In this document: positions 19,263-28,900 of the stretch, in pieces
Numbering within the stretch: position 1 is the first letter of the stretch
Layout: every line of letters starts with the position of its first letter
Program-made: the position numbers and the translations under genes
Notes under the pieces: model-generated
What the model was told of the DNA's origin: nothing
The model's database searches: none
The model's input: only the letters and a program-made list of their open reading frames with translations
DNA from: Sphingobium sp. 15-1
GTDB lineage: Bacteria > Pseudomonadota > Alphaproteobacteria > Sphingomonadales > Sphingomonadaceae
Direction of reading: 5' to 3'
Assembly: GCF_013375535.1 (NCBI RefSeq)
Contig: NZ_JABXJG010000001.1
Location: 1,736,001-1,800,000 of the forward strand
DNA length: 64,000 nt

Positions 19263-20402
19263 TCAGAACAGCGTGAGGTGAACGCGCATCCCGGCGACGA
19301 TCGCATCGCGCCGGGATGGATTCCAGCCGGGATGGACGACATATTGCACATCCGGCTGAAGCGATATGCGCGGATGGACGCGATGCGCATAGCTGAGTTC
19401 GATGGCGGTTTCGGCGCGGCGCAGACCCTCCGCCTGCCGCGCTGGATCGCCCAGCCGGGCATGCGCGAAGGCAAGGCCAATGCGGCGATCCTCCGTCCCG
19501 AAGGTCGCGCCACCGCCCAGATAAAGGCCAATCGGATTCACCGCATCCGACGCGACACCGATGCGCAACCAGCCGCCCAGTTCCGCCGCGCCCCGCCGCG
19601 CCAACGGGCCTTCGACGAGCGCATAGACGCCCTGACTTTTGCCGGTCCTGCCGGTCGCATCGATGCGGGGGAAGCGTGGCGTATAGCGCCAGGCCCCGAT
19701 CTGCAATTCGCTGTCCCCGCCGATCGCGATGTCGACTTCACTTACCATGAGCAGGCCAGTCGTGCCGGGAAAACGCACAACCGTGCGTCCCGGATGATCG
19801 GGATCGCCCGCCACCGCGTCGAACAGGCCCAGGCGCCCGGTCCATCCCCGCCCTTGCCACTGCGCGGTCACGGCGCTGGCGCTGGTGGGGAAGATCGAAG
19901 GACCATTTAAACCGCTCTGCGAGACATCGGGCGCGATGCCATGCGAACTGTTGAGGAAGAAGGCCCCATAGCGCTGAACGTCGAAATCGACGTTGAGGTC
20001 GATCAGGCCAAGCTTAAGCGCCCCCTGCCCCGCATCACCGAAGGGCAAGGCGAGATAGGCCTCCATCGGCCGCAGCGCGGACACCGCGTCGATATTGCTG
20101 ACGACCTGCGCGTCCCCGACCAGATCGTTGGAAAGCGAATGGCCATGGACATATTGCAGGTCAACATGCAGCCGGGCGCCAGCGACGCCAACGGCCGACG
20201 CATCGGCGTCGAAGATGACGCCCAGCTTCCCCATGACCCGCGCGCCGGTCTTGATCCCCCCGCGCAGATTGGCGAAAGCGTCGCTGAGATAATAGCCGTC
20301 CAGCTCGACCGGCGCTGGGCCATCCTCCTGAGCCGCTGCCGGCATCGGCGCAGCGCCGGCCATGACGCCCGCGCACAGCCCGGAGAGCAGGCCCCTCATC
20401 AT
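19263..20402 (-). CDS. OprB-like outer-membrane porin
   Basis: A 379-residue protein with a signal peptide cleaved near PAAAQ and a beta-barrel character throughout, resembling the carbohydrate-selective porin OprB family: an early LDGYYLSDAFANLRGGIK, a repeated Gly-aromatic strand pattern and a C-terminal MRVHLTLF ending in phenylalanine. Its likely role is passive diffusion of small sugars or other solutes. It overlaps the PaiB-like gene by four bases, making it the last gene of a three-gene minus-strand operon, an unusual partner for an esterase. Confidence 0.8.
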   Translation of the reverse strand: MMRGLLSGLCAGVMAGAAPMPAAAQEDGPAPVELDGYYLSDAFANLRGGIKTGARVMGKLGVIFDADASAVGVAGARLHVDLQYVHGHSLSNDLVGDAQVVSNIDAVSALRPMEAYLALPFGDAGQGALKLGLIDLNVDFDVQRYGAFFLNSSHGIAPDVSQSGLNGPSIFPTSASAVTAQWQGRGWTGRLGLFDAVAGDPDHPGRTVVRFPGTTGLLMVSEVDIAIGGDSELQIGAWRYTPRFPRIDATGRTGKSQGVYALVEGPLARRGAAELGGWLRIGVASDAVNPIGLYLGGGATFGTEDRRIGLAFAHARLGDPARQAEGLRRAETAIELSYAHRVHPRISLQPDVQYVVHPGWNPSRRDAIVAGMRVHLTLF

Positions 20403-20995
20403 GCGCGGTCCACGGCATCCTTCATCCAGGCGGCGATCGGATGATCGCCAAGGCCGGTCAGTATTTCACCGAACACCGCCGGTTTTTCGTCCTGCCCCAA
20501 TTTGAAACGGGCAGAGACGCCGGTGATCGTGGCGCGGAAGCCGATGACCCGCCGCTTCAGGCTTTCATAGCGTGCGCCCATTTGCGCCACCGTCCAGGGA
20601 TCGGCTTGGTCCCGCTCCATATGCGCGACGGTGCAGCGCAGCGCTTCATCGGTCAGCCCTTCATCCAGGGCCACGTCCGCCGTCAGCTTGGCGACCGCGA
20701 AATTCCAGGTCGGCGCCCAATCCTTGTCGGTCAGCCAGGCGGGGCTGATATAAGCATGCGGTCCATGGAACAGGAACAGCGCACTAGAATCGGCGCGCAA
20801 GGCCGCGACGGCAGGATGCGCCAGCGGCAGATGCCCCAGCAGCGAACGCAGCGTCCCGTCCGTATCCGATTCCAGCAGCACCGGCATGGGCGTCGCCAGT
20901 GCGGGATCGGCCAGCGGCATCACCCAGGCCAGTGGATAGCCGTCGATCAACCGCGCAAGATCGTCCGGATGGACCTGATCGAATGGACCGCTCAT
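20399..20995 (-). CDS. PaiB-like FMN-binding protein
   Basis: A 198-residue protein of the PaiB family (FMN-binding negative transcriptional regulator), with FLFHGPHAYISPAWLTDKD as the flavin-binding signature and a VPTWNFAVAK-like segment (APTWNFAVAKLTADVAL here). The family has a split-barrel flavin-binding fold; the original Bacillus PaiB was described as a sporulation and protease repressor, but most members are better seen as flavin- or heme-related oxidoreductase-like proteins. It overlaps both neighbours by four bases, so all three proteins are translationally coupled. Confidence 0.87.
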   Translation of the reverse strand: MSGPFDQVHPDDLARLIDGYPLAWVMPLADPALATPMPVLLESDTDGTLRSLLGHLPLAHPAVAALRADSSALFLFHGPHAYISPAWLTDKDWAPTWNFAVAKLTADVALDEGLTDEALRCTVAHMERDQADPWTVAQMGARYESLKRRVIGFRATITGVSARFKLGQDEKPAVFGEILTGLGDHPIAAWMKDAVDRA

Positions 20996-21927
20996 GCCAA
21001 ACGCTCCTTCAGCCAGCCTGCGGCATCGTCCAGCGCCCGGCGCGCCAGCGGGGAAATGCGCATCGCCTCCAGGAAGCTGTGCGTCGCCCCGGCATAGGTT
21101 TCGGCCCGCACGGCGTTGCCCGCTTCGGCCAGACGGCGGGCCATCTCATGATTTTCATCCGCCAATATGTCGCACTCCGCGATGCACAGAAATGCCGGCG
21201 GCAGGCCGTGCAGATCGGCCAGCAACGGCCGGGCCAGCGGATCAGCCGTGTCGATCGGGCCGCCGAGATAATCGGACCAGAAATCCATCATCTCCGCCGT
21301 GGTCAGCATATAGGCGTCGCCGTCATAAAGCTCATGCGAGGCGCGCAACTGATTGTCGAAAGCGCCGTAATTAAGCAGCAGGGCCTTCACATCGTCCCGT
21401 CCCGCGTCCCGCAACCGCAGCGCGGTCGCGAGGCTGAGATTGGCACCCGCCGAATCGCCGCCGATCGCCACCCTTCCGGCGTCGAGCCCATGGGCCATGC
21501 CCTCCGCGCGCAGCCAGTCCAGCACCTGGCCGATGTCGTCGAGCGGCCGGGGAAAGTGGGTTTCGGGCGCCAGGCTATAATCGATGCCGACCACCGCGCA
21601 GCCGGCGCGCGCCGCATATTCGCGCATCAGCCGGTCATGCGTGTCGAGGCTGAACAGCACCCAGCCGCCGCCGTGCAGATAGACCAGCACGGGCAGGCGC
21701 TCATCGCCGGTCGGACGGTGGATGCGGATGGGAACCTCATCCCGGCCCACGCGCAAATCCTGCGTGCGCGCCATCAGCGGTCCGCCGGTCCGCCACGGCA
21801 GACGCACCTTTTCGGCTACGGCGCGGCGCATCGCGACATCGGCATAGCCGGAGGCCGACAGCGCGGCATAGGCCGCCGAGGTTTCGCGGTGGAAGGTCCG
21901 AATGTCGGGATCGACGTCGTCGACCAT
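20992..21927 (-). CDS. Alpha/beta hydrolase, hormone-sensitive-lipase type
   Basis: A 311-residue HSL-family carboxylesterase with the canonical HGGGW oxyanion motif, the nucleophile in GDSAGANLS, a CDILADE acid region and a late histidine in GATHSFL. The ATG at 21927 is preferred because GGGAG lies six bases upstream; an in-frame ATG at 21987 is less well placed. It is the first gene of the operon with the PaiB-like protein and the porin. It hydrolyses small esters, substrate unknown. It is distinct from the HSL-type hydrolase near the left edge, which has HAGG. Confidence 0.88.
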   Translation of the reverse strand: MVDDVDPDIRTFHRETSAAYAALSASGYADVAMRRAVAEKVRLPWRTGGPLMARTQDLRVGRDEVPIRIHRPTGDERLPVLVYLHGGGWVLFSLDTHDRLMREYAARAGCAVVGIDYSLAPETHFPRPLDDIGQVLDWLRAEGMAHGLDAGRVAIGGDSAGANLSLATALRLRDAGRDDVKALLLNYGAFDNQLRASHELYDGDAYMLTTAEMMDFWSDYLGGPIDTADPLARPLLADLHGLPPAFLCIAECDILADENHEMARRLAEAGNAVRAETYAGATHSFLEAMRISPLARRALDDAAGWLKERLA

Positions 21928-22033
21928 GTCCGTCTCCCTCTGGAATGTCACCTTGGCGCTCCCGCCCGGTTGGGTTGAACTGTCCATGCGGCATGGCCCA
22001 GGCCGGGGCGGCGCGCCTGCGCATGCGGGTCAA

Positions 22034-23272
22034 TCACTGTTCGATCCGGGCACGCGCAGCTTGCGCCTGTGCTGCCCGGGCCTGGGCTTTCGCCATCGCG
22101 ACGCGGGATGCGCGCTTCTTCCACCAGACATAGAAGCCAGTGACGCACATCTCCAATGTCGCCAGGCCCAGCAGGAATATGATGGCGATCGTCACATTGC
22201 CGGCCACCTTGCCACTGTGCACGGGATAGAGGATGCGCAGCATCACCAGACCGGCGCTGTCGTCATAGGGATTGACCTCATGCGCGAGCGCGCCGGTCCG
22301 GGCGTCGAAATAATAATAGACGGGGCCCAGCCGATGATAATTGGTGATGCCGTTATCGGTGAAGGTTACGCCGTAGAAATTCCAGTCCGGCCGATAGAGC
22401 GCGGTCGCCGGTCGCCAATCGAGCCCATCCTTCGCCGCCTGCACGCGGGCGAGGCGCAGCGCGTCCGTATAATGGAGCGTGGGCCGGGCGCCGTCGGGAA
22501 AGGGCGCGGGCTGATCGAAAAGCGGGCGTTTGAGCGGCGCGATCTTCGTCGCCATCGGCGCATAGGCTTCGTCGTAGAAGTTGAACGCCACGGAGGTCAG
22601 CGCCAGCAGCGTGATGCCGATCAACAGCCAGAGGCCGCTCGCCCGATGCAGATCGAGCATCAGCCGCCCAAACATGCTGCGGAAGCTGAAGCGCCACATG
22701 CGCTTCCAGTTGGCGAAGAAGGGCCGCTTGCGCGGAAAGGTAAGGTAGAAGCCGACGAAATTGCTGATGAGCCAGGCAAGCGCGACCACCCCCATCAGCC
22801 AGCGGCCCCAGTCGCCCGCCAGCAGCCGGTAATGGAGGTCGAGCAGACCGGCGGTGAATTGCCGCCGGTCCCATCCCGGCGCGGTCGACCGGCCGCCGAT
22901 CGGGTCGCCGCTTTCCCGGTCCAGAAAAAGCTGATCCTGCTCCGGAGCCGGTTTGCCGGGCGCGGCGGCGACCGAGACCGGGATGTTCCGATCGGCTGGC
23001 ACAATGACCGGCACGGATGTCAGTTGGAGCGCCGGATGGGTACGGGCGAAACGGTCGGCGGCGATCAGCGGATCGACCGGACGGGCCGCTGGAGCTGCAC
23101 GCGCGAACAAGTCGGCGTTCAGCATCTCGTCGAGCGGCTGGTTGAAGCACAGCAGACAACCGGTCAGCGCGGCAAGGCCCAGGAAGAAAAGGGACGCCAG
23201 ACCCAGATAGCGATGGATCTGGACCCACAATTGTCCCGCGACGGCCGGATTCTGCTTTGCCTTCATCACCAT
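22034..23272 (-). CDS. PepSY-associated membrane protein
   Basis: A 412-residue inner-membrane protein of the PepSY_TM family (PiuB/FpvG-like). The first transmembrane segment follows WVQIHRYLGLASLFFLGLAA, a long periplasmic PepSY region comes next, then further transmembrane helices near GVVALAWLISNFVGFYLTFP and LLIGITLLALTSVAFNFY, and a last one before a basic Ala-rich tail. Relatives assist reduction or release of siderophore iron in the periplasm. It is divergent from a siderophore-type TonB receptor, which fits an iron role. Alternative starts lie at 23308 and 23266. Confidence 0.87.
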   Translation of the reverse strand: MVMKAKQNPAVAGQLWVQIHRYLGLASLFFLGLAALTGCLLCFNQPLDEMLNADLFARAAPAARPVDPLIAADRFARTHPALQLTSVPVIVPADRNIPVSVAAAPGKPAPEQDQLFLDRESGDPIGGRSTAPGWDRRQFTAGLLDLHYRLLAGDWGRWLMGVVALAWLISNFVGFYLTFPRKRPFFANWKRMWRFSFRSMFGRLMLDLHRASGLWLLIGITLLALTSVAFNFYDEAYAPMATKIAPLKRPLFDQPAPFPDGARPTLHYTDALRLARVQAAKDGLDWRPATALYRPDWNFYGVTFTDNGITNYHRLGPVYYYFDARTGALAHEVNPYDDSAGLVMLRILYPVHSGKVAGNVTIAIIFLLGLATLEMCVTGFYVWWKKRASRVAMAKAQARAAQAQAARARIEQ

Positions 23273-23469
23273 CGGAACCCCGGTTTGTGTCTGCCGGCAT
23301 CTAAGCATGTGGAGCGGGCAATAACCTTGTGCGCCGGATCGCTTGCTGTCGCAAACGGGTCACAGTCACCGAAGCATTTATTTTCCCGACCGAAAATCAA
23401 TCGAAAGAGGCGCAGAAACATTTTATGAAACACGTGTTGGCCGGAACGCAACATTATGTGGCCCAAATA

Positions 23470-23491
23470 CCAAAGCGGCGAAACGCTTTGG
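23470..23491 (+). promoter_or_regulatory. Hairpin or operator in the receptor leader
   Basis: A perfect 8-bp inverted repeat CCAAAGCG/CGCTTTGG around a six-base loop, 57 bases upstream of the siderophore-type receptor start and inside the 275-base divergent region with the PepSY gene. It could be a transcript leader hairpin or a repressor site. No sequence close to the classical Fur box was found here. Confidence 0.4.
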
Positions 23492-23547
23492 GCGTACCGT
23501 AACAGAAACAAAAAAGTCAGGGACCAGCAACTTTAGGGGGATCAGAG

Positions 23548-25785
23548 ATGAAATTCGGCACCCATGCATCTGGCAAGGCTCAGCGGACCGTTCGGAAGGC
23601 GCTGCTATGCGGCGCAGCCGTGGCGCTGCTCCCGGCCGTGGCCCTCGCCCAACAGCAAGCGGACAATGGCGCGACGCTCGGCACCAGCCGCACGACCATC
23701 GACGGGCAGGACGTCATCATCGTGACCGCCCGCAACTATGTGCCCGAAGGCAGCCAGACCGCGTCGAAGGCGGACATCCCACTGATCGAGACGCCGCAGT
23801 CCATCTCCGTCATCACCCGCGACCAGATCGACCTATTGAACTTCGTCGATGCGCAGCAGGCGGTGCGCTATACGTCCGGCGTATTCGGTGAAAGCTATGG
23901 CCCCGACCTGCGCTTCGACTTCCTGACCGTGCGTGGCTTCACGCCGAAGGAATATATGGACGGGCTGGCGACGCCCAACTCCACCTCCATCTCCAGCGTA
24001 GGCGTCGATCTCTACGCCTTCCAGTCGCTCGACGTGCTGAAGGGGCCAGCGTCGGTGCTGTACGGCTCCTCGCCTCCGGGCGGTCTCACCAACGAGACCA
24101 GCCGCCGCGCCAGCAACGAGTTCGGCGGTGAATTGGGCGTCAAATATGGCACGGACGATTATGCCCAGGTCGCGGGCACCGTCACCGGGCCGGTCAACGA
24201 CATGCTCGATGTCCGCTTCACTGGCCTGTATCGCAATCGCGATGCAGAGCGTGATCTGGTGCATGCCGAGCGTGTGCTCGTCGCGCCGACCGCGACGCTG
24301 AAACTGGGATCGTCCACGAAGCTGACGCTGCTCGGTTACTATCAATATGATACGGTGCGGGGCGACACGAACGGCTTCCTGCCGGTCTATGGCACGCTGC
24401 TCGACAATCCGGTCGGCAAGGTGTCGCGCCACGTCAATCTGGGCGATCCGCATAATCTCTACAAGCGCCGCCAATGGGGCGCGGGCTGGGACTTCAGCCA
24501 TGAATTCGGCAACGTCACCTTCCGGTCCAACACCAAATGGACCCGCTATCACGAGGATACGCCGACTGGCATCTATGGCAGCATCGGCGTCGTCGACAAT
24601 AATTTCGACGGCACGCCTGACGATTATCGCACCGTGGGACAGTCGAACTTCACCTATAAGGAGAATGTACGCAGCTTCGCCACCGACAACCGGATCGACG
24701 CAAAGCTGACGACTGGCCCGATCGAACATAATCTGATTGCGGGCGTCGACTATCGCAACACCTTCAACGACTCCGCCTACACGTTCAACTACGGTATCGG
24801 CACGGTCGATCTGTTCGATCCGGTCTATACCGCCTACAGCGCCGCGACGCTGCGGCCCGGTTACGGCACGCGCTTCAATACGCAATGGCGCAAACAGACC
24901 GCCGTCTACGCGCAGGACCATGCCGCCATCGGCAATCTCTATCTGACGGTCAGCGGCCGGTACGACTGGGTGAAGATGAGCTATATGACGCCATTCTTAC
25001 CGGCGGGCGTCGATACACCGATCACCAGGGAGAAACAGCATAAGTTCACCTGGCGCGCGGGCGCCAACTATGTAACCGACAGCGGCTTCGCGCCTTATGT
25101 AAGCTATGCCACCTCCTTCGAGCCGATCGTGGGTACGGACGTGTCCGGCGCAGCCTATAAACCGAGTGCGGGCAAGCAATGGGAAGGCGGTGTCAAATAT
25201 GATGCGCGAGGTCTGGGTGAAGGCATCAAGCTGCTGATCACGGCGGCCGCGTTTAAGATCAACCAAACCAATGTCGTCAACTCCCAGGTGACGGTTTCGC
25301 CCGTAGCGGGCACCCAGTCCGGCGAGGTCGAGGTGAAAGGCGCAGAACTGGAGTTCGTGGCCCGTTTGCACGATCAGCTTTCGATCAACGGCGCCTATAG
25401 CTATACTGACAGCGAGGTGAAGAAGAGCAACACCGCGCTCGAGATCGGCGAGCCGTTGCCCGTCACCCCCAAGCACAAGGCTTCGCTGTTCGTCGATTAC
25501 ACGATCCAGAAGGGCGCGCTGGGCGGCCTGGGCTTCGGCTTTGGCGGTCGTTACACCAGCCGCAGCGCGGGCAGTTTGCCAGTGTCCTACGCTCCGATCG
25601 TCTATTATGGCGAGGCATCGACACTGTTCGACGCGATCATCCATTATGACCGGCCGGGCTGGCGCTTCGCCGTCAACGGCTCCAACATCTTCGACAAGGT
25701 GTATGTAGCGCGTTGTGCCAGCGCGGCGGGCTGTACCTATGGCGCCGGCCGTCAAGTGATCGGCACCGTGACCAAGACCTTCTAA
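23548..25785 (+). CDS. TonB-dependent siderophore-type receptor
   Basis: A 745-residue outer-membrane receptor of the siderophore branch: signal peptide ending near ALAQQ, TonB box DVIIVTARN, the marker IETPQSISVITRDQI, then the plug with VDLYAFQSLDVLKGPASVLYG and a beta-barrel ending VIGTVTKTF with the terminal phenylalanine. It should import a ferric siderophore. The start has AGGGGG eight bases upstream. The divergent PepSY gene supports an iron-uptake unit; no siderophore synthesis genes are present, suggesting uptake of a foreign or remotely encoded siderophore. Confidence 0.92.
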   Translation: MKFGTHASGKAQRTVRKALLCGAAVALLPAVALAQQQADNGATLGTSRTTIDGQDVIIVTARNYVPEGSQTASKADIPLIETPQSISVITRDQIDLLNFVDAQQAVRYTSGVFGESYGPDLRFDFLTVRGFTPKEYMDGLATPNSTSISSVGVDLYAFQSLDVLKGPASVLYGSSPPGGLTNETSRRASNEFGGELGVKYGTDDYAQVAGTVTGPVNDMLDVRFTGLYRNRDAERDLVHAERVLVAPTATLKLGSSTKLTLLGYYQYDTVRGDTNGFLPVYGTLLDNPVGKVSRHVNLGDPHNLYKRRQWGAGWDFSHEFGNVTFRSNTKWTRYHEDTPTGIYGSIGVVDNNFDGTPDDYRTVGQSNFTYKENVRSFATDNRIDAKLTTGPIEHNLIAGVDYRNTFNDSAYTFNYGIGTVDLFDPVYTAYSAATLRPGYGTRFNTQWRKQTAVYAQDHAAIGNLYLTVSGRYDWVKMSYMTPFLPAGVDTPITREKQHKFTWRAGANYVTDSGFAPYVSYATSFEPIVGTDVSGAAYKPSAGKQWEGGVKYDARGLGEGIKLLITAAAFKINQTNVVNSQVTVSPVAGTQSGEVEVKGAELEFVARLHDQLSINGAYSYTDSEVKKSNTALEIGEPLPVTPKHKASLFVDYTIQKGALGGLGFGFGGRYTSRSAGSLPVSYAPIVYYGEASTLFDAIIHYDRPGWRFAVNGSNIFDKVYVARCASAAGCTYGAGRQVIGTVTKTF

Positions 25786-25844
25786 AATGTGTGGGGGTTT
25801 GGCTTGGGGACGCGAATTGGGTGGTTCCCGGTCATCGCCTTACT

Positions 25845-25939
25845 GCGTCACCCCGGACTTGATCCGGGGTCTCGCTCTCTTTCTTCCGTCCGCGCTTGGC
25901 CAAAGGCAGCGGGACTCCGGGTCAAGCCCTGGGTGACGG
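25845..25939. repeat. REP-like inverted pair
   Basis: Two 31-base units in inverted orientation, 25845-25875 and 25909-25939, match at 25 of 31 positions after complementing. Each has a GTCACCC head and an internal hairpin; in the first, CCCCGGA and TCCGGGG flank a five-base loop. The design of two inverted palindromic units with a short spacer resembles REPIN-type dispersed repeats. It lies directly after the receptor stop and before the next start, where it may also act as a terminator. Confidence 0.65.
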
Positions 25940-25994
25940 CGAAGAGATGTCAGTTATTAGTCAAATCTCACAAGCCCTTAGGAAGATGGCAGGC

Positions 25995-28900
25995 ATGCGC
26001 GGCAGGATCGTTGGAAACCGTCCTGCCGCGCAGGCTTTTGCCATAGCGCTCGTGCTGAGCGCCGCGCCCTTGGCGGCGCATGGCCCCGATGAGTTGGGTG
26101 AACCGCCCCTGCCCTTCCTATCCCCGACGCAAGGGCCGTCGGGCACCGGCCCTTCCGGCACAATGGCGCGTCCGCCAGCCAGGCCCGGCCAGACGCTGCC
26201 GCTCAAGGGCACGCGCAAGATCCGCTTCGACACGAAAGAACTGACCGCCGCGTCGATCGACCTGTCGCCGGACGGGCGGACGATCGTGCTGGACATGCTG
26301 GGCGACATCTATCTGCTCGACGCGCAGGGCGGGCAGGCGCGGCCGATCAGCCGGGGCATGGCCTATGACAGCCAGCCCGTCTTTTCGCCGGACGGGAAGC
26401 AGATATTGTTCCTGTCGGACCGGTCGGGCGCGGAAAATCTGTGGGTCATGGATGCCGATGGCGGGTATCCCCGGCAATTGAGCTTCTACGACGAAGATCC
26501 GATCTTCGTCTCGCCGGTCTGGGCGCCCGATGGCAGGACCGCCTATGTCAGCCGCTTCTGGCCCGACCGCAACGCCTATGAAAGCTGGCGCTTCACCACT
26601 GACGGGACGGACCGGTTCGGCACGGTGCTGCTGCCCAACTGGGCCGATCCGGCGCAGACCGGCGACAAGGTGAGCAGCCTGGGCCTGGCGCCGACCGCCG
26701 ATGGCCATGCGCTCTATCATGCGACGCTCAAGGGTTCGCCCGATTTCGACACGCTGACAGAATGGCAGATCGCGCGCCGCGATCTGGCCACCGGCAAGGA
26801 CGAGATCGTGGTGAAGGCGATCGGTGACATCCGCCTCGGCCCCGTACAGTCGAGCGCTTTCCGTCCCATCCTGTCCCATGACGGCCGCACGCTCGCCTAC
26901 GCGCTGCGCCGGGTGGGCAAGACCTTCCTCCACATCCGCGACATCGACAGCGGCGTGGATCGCGAACTGATCGAAATCGACCATGACCAGCTTCAGGCCT
27001 CAGCCTGGAGCGACATGGTGCCGCGTTTCGCCTTCACGCCCGATGACAAGGCGCTGATCATGAATCTGGCCGGGGGGATCAGCCGGATCGACATCTCGAC
27101 CGGCGCGGCACAGGCCATTCCCTTCTCCGCCTATGTCGACATCGACCTTGCACCGCTCACGCGCCGCCCGATCCGGCAGGAGAGCGGGCCGGTCCGGGCG
27201 CGGCTGATCCAGACGCCCGCCCTCTCCCCCGACGGCCATACGGTGGCCTTCTCCGCGCTCGGCCATGTCTATACTGCTCCGGTCGAGGGCAATGCCACAC
27301 CGCAGCGGATCGACGCCGACGACACGCCGCAATTTCATCCAAGCTGGTCGCCAGACGGCAAGCGCCTGCTCTATGTGACATGGACGGCGCGGGACGGCGG
27401 CTTCGTCTGGGAAAAGCCGGTGGACGGCGGCCCGGCGCGGCGGCTGACCGATCGCCCGGCCTTCTATACCCATCCCGTCTTCACTCCGGACGGCGGATCA
27501 GTGCTGGTCGTCCGTTCGCCGCAGGCCGACCGGTTGAACAGCTATGTCGAATTCGGCCAGTTGCGCGCTGCCGATCTGGTCAAATTGTCAGCCAGCGCAT
27601 CGCCGCAAGTCCTGCTGAGCGGCCGGATCGGCGGAACGCCGCATTTCGGGCCCAGGCCGGGCATCGTCCATGTCAATGAAGGCGACGGCGTGCATGCCAT
27701 CGCGTGGAACGGCCCGGCCAGCGACAGCCTAATGGTGCAGGCAGTCGGGCCGAACTGGTATTTCGCGCAGGGGCCGGCGGCGGCCGACGATATGCGGGTC
27801 AGCCCGGACGGCCATTGGGCGCTCGCCCAGATCGCGCAGCAACTGCACCTCTTCGCCATGCCGGACAAGGCGGGGGAGAGCGTGAATCTGTCCGCGCCCG
27901 CCGTCCGCCATAGCCGCATGACCGATGTCGGCGCGGACTTTTTCGGCTGGTCTCAGGACGGACGCACCATCTGGTGGTCGGTCGGATCGACGCTGCACCG
28001 CCGGGCGCTGGCCGATGTGAGGCTGGAGCCCGCGGGCGCGCCGCCCGGCCCGGCAGATGTCGGAGGACAGGCCCGGCCGCTGGCCGTCGCGGTGCCGCGC
28101 GACACGCCTCGCGGCACGCTGCTGCTGCGGGGCGCGCGGGCGATCACCATGAAGGGGGATGAGGTCATCCCCGACGCCGACATATTGATCGTGGACGACC
28201 ATATCCGCGCCATCGGCAGCCGGGGCAGCTTTCCCGTACCGGCCGATGCGACGATCCGGATGCTGGACGGCGCGACGGTCGTGCCCGGCTTCATCGACAT
28301 TCACGATCATGTCGCGGACATCCGCCGCGACATATTGGACATGCATAATTGGGGACCGGCGGCGAACCTCGCCTATGGCGTGACGTTGAGCTTCGACCCC
28401 TCCTCGCTCAGCATCGACATGCTGGCCTATCAGGATCTGCTCGAGAGCGGGCAGATGATCGGCTCGCGGATCATGACGACGGGACCGGCGCTCTTCTCCT
28501 TCAACGATTTCCGTTCCAAGGCGGAGGTGAAGGCGGTGCTGTCGCGCTATCGCGACGATTATCGCCTCGGCAATATCAAGCAATATCGCACCGGCAATCG
28601 CCGCACCCGGCAATGGGTGGTGGAGGCGGCGCGGGAGCTGGGCCTCAACCCGACGACAGAGGGCGCGCTGTCGCACAAGCTGGACCTCACCCATATCATC
28701 GACGGCTATTCAGGCAATGAACACAGCATTCCGCCGGTCGAACTGCATGAGGATGTGCTGAAGCTCTTCGCGCAGAGCGGCACCAGCTACACGCTGACCT
28801 TGCAGATCACCCATGGCGGGACGCCGGCGCAAAATTATTTCATCGCCCGCGACGCGCCGCATGGCGACGCCAAATATGCCCGCTTCGCGCCGAACTGGTT

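Noticed and set aside
25845..25939. CRISPR-like repeat
   Set aside because: Only two units in inverted, not direct, orientation, with no regular spacers; fits a REP-type pair.
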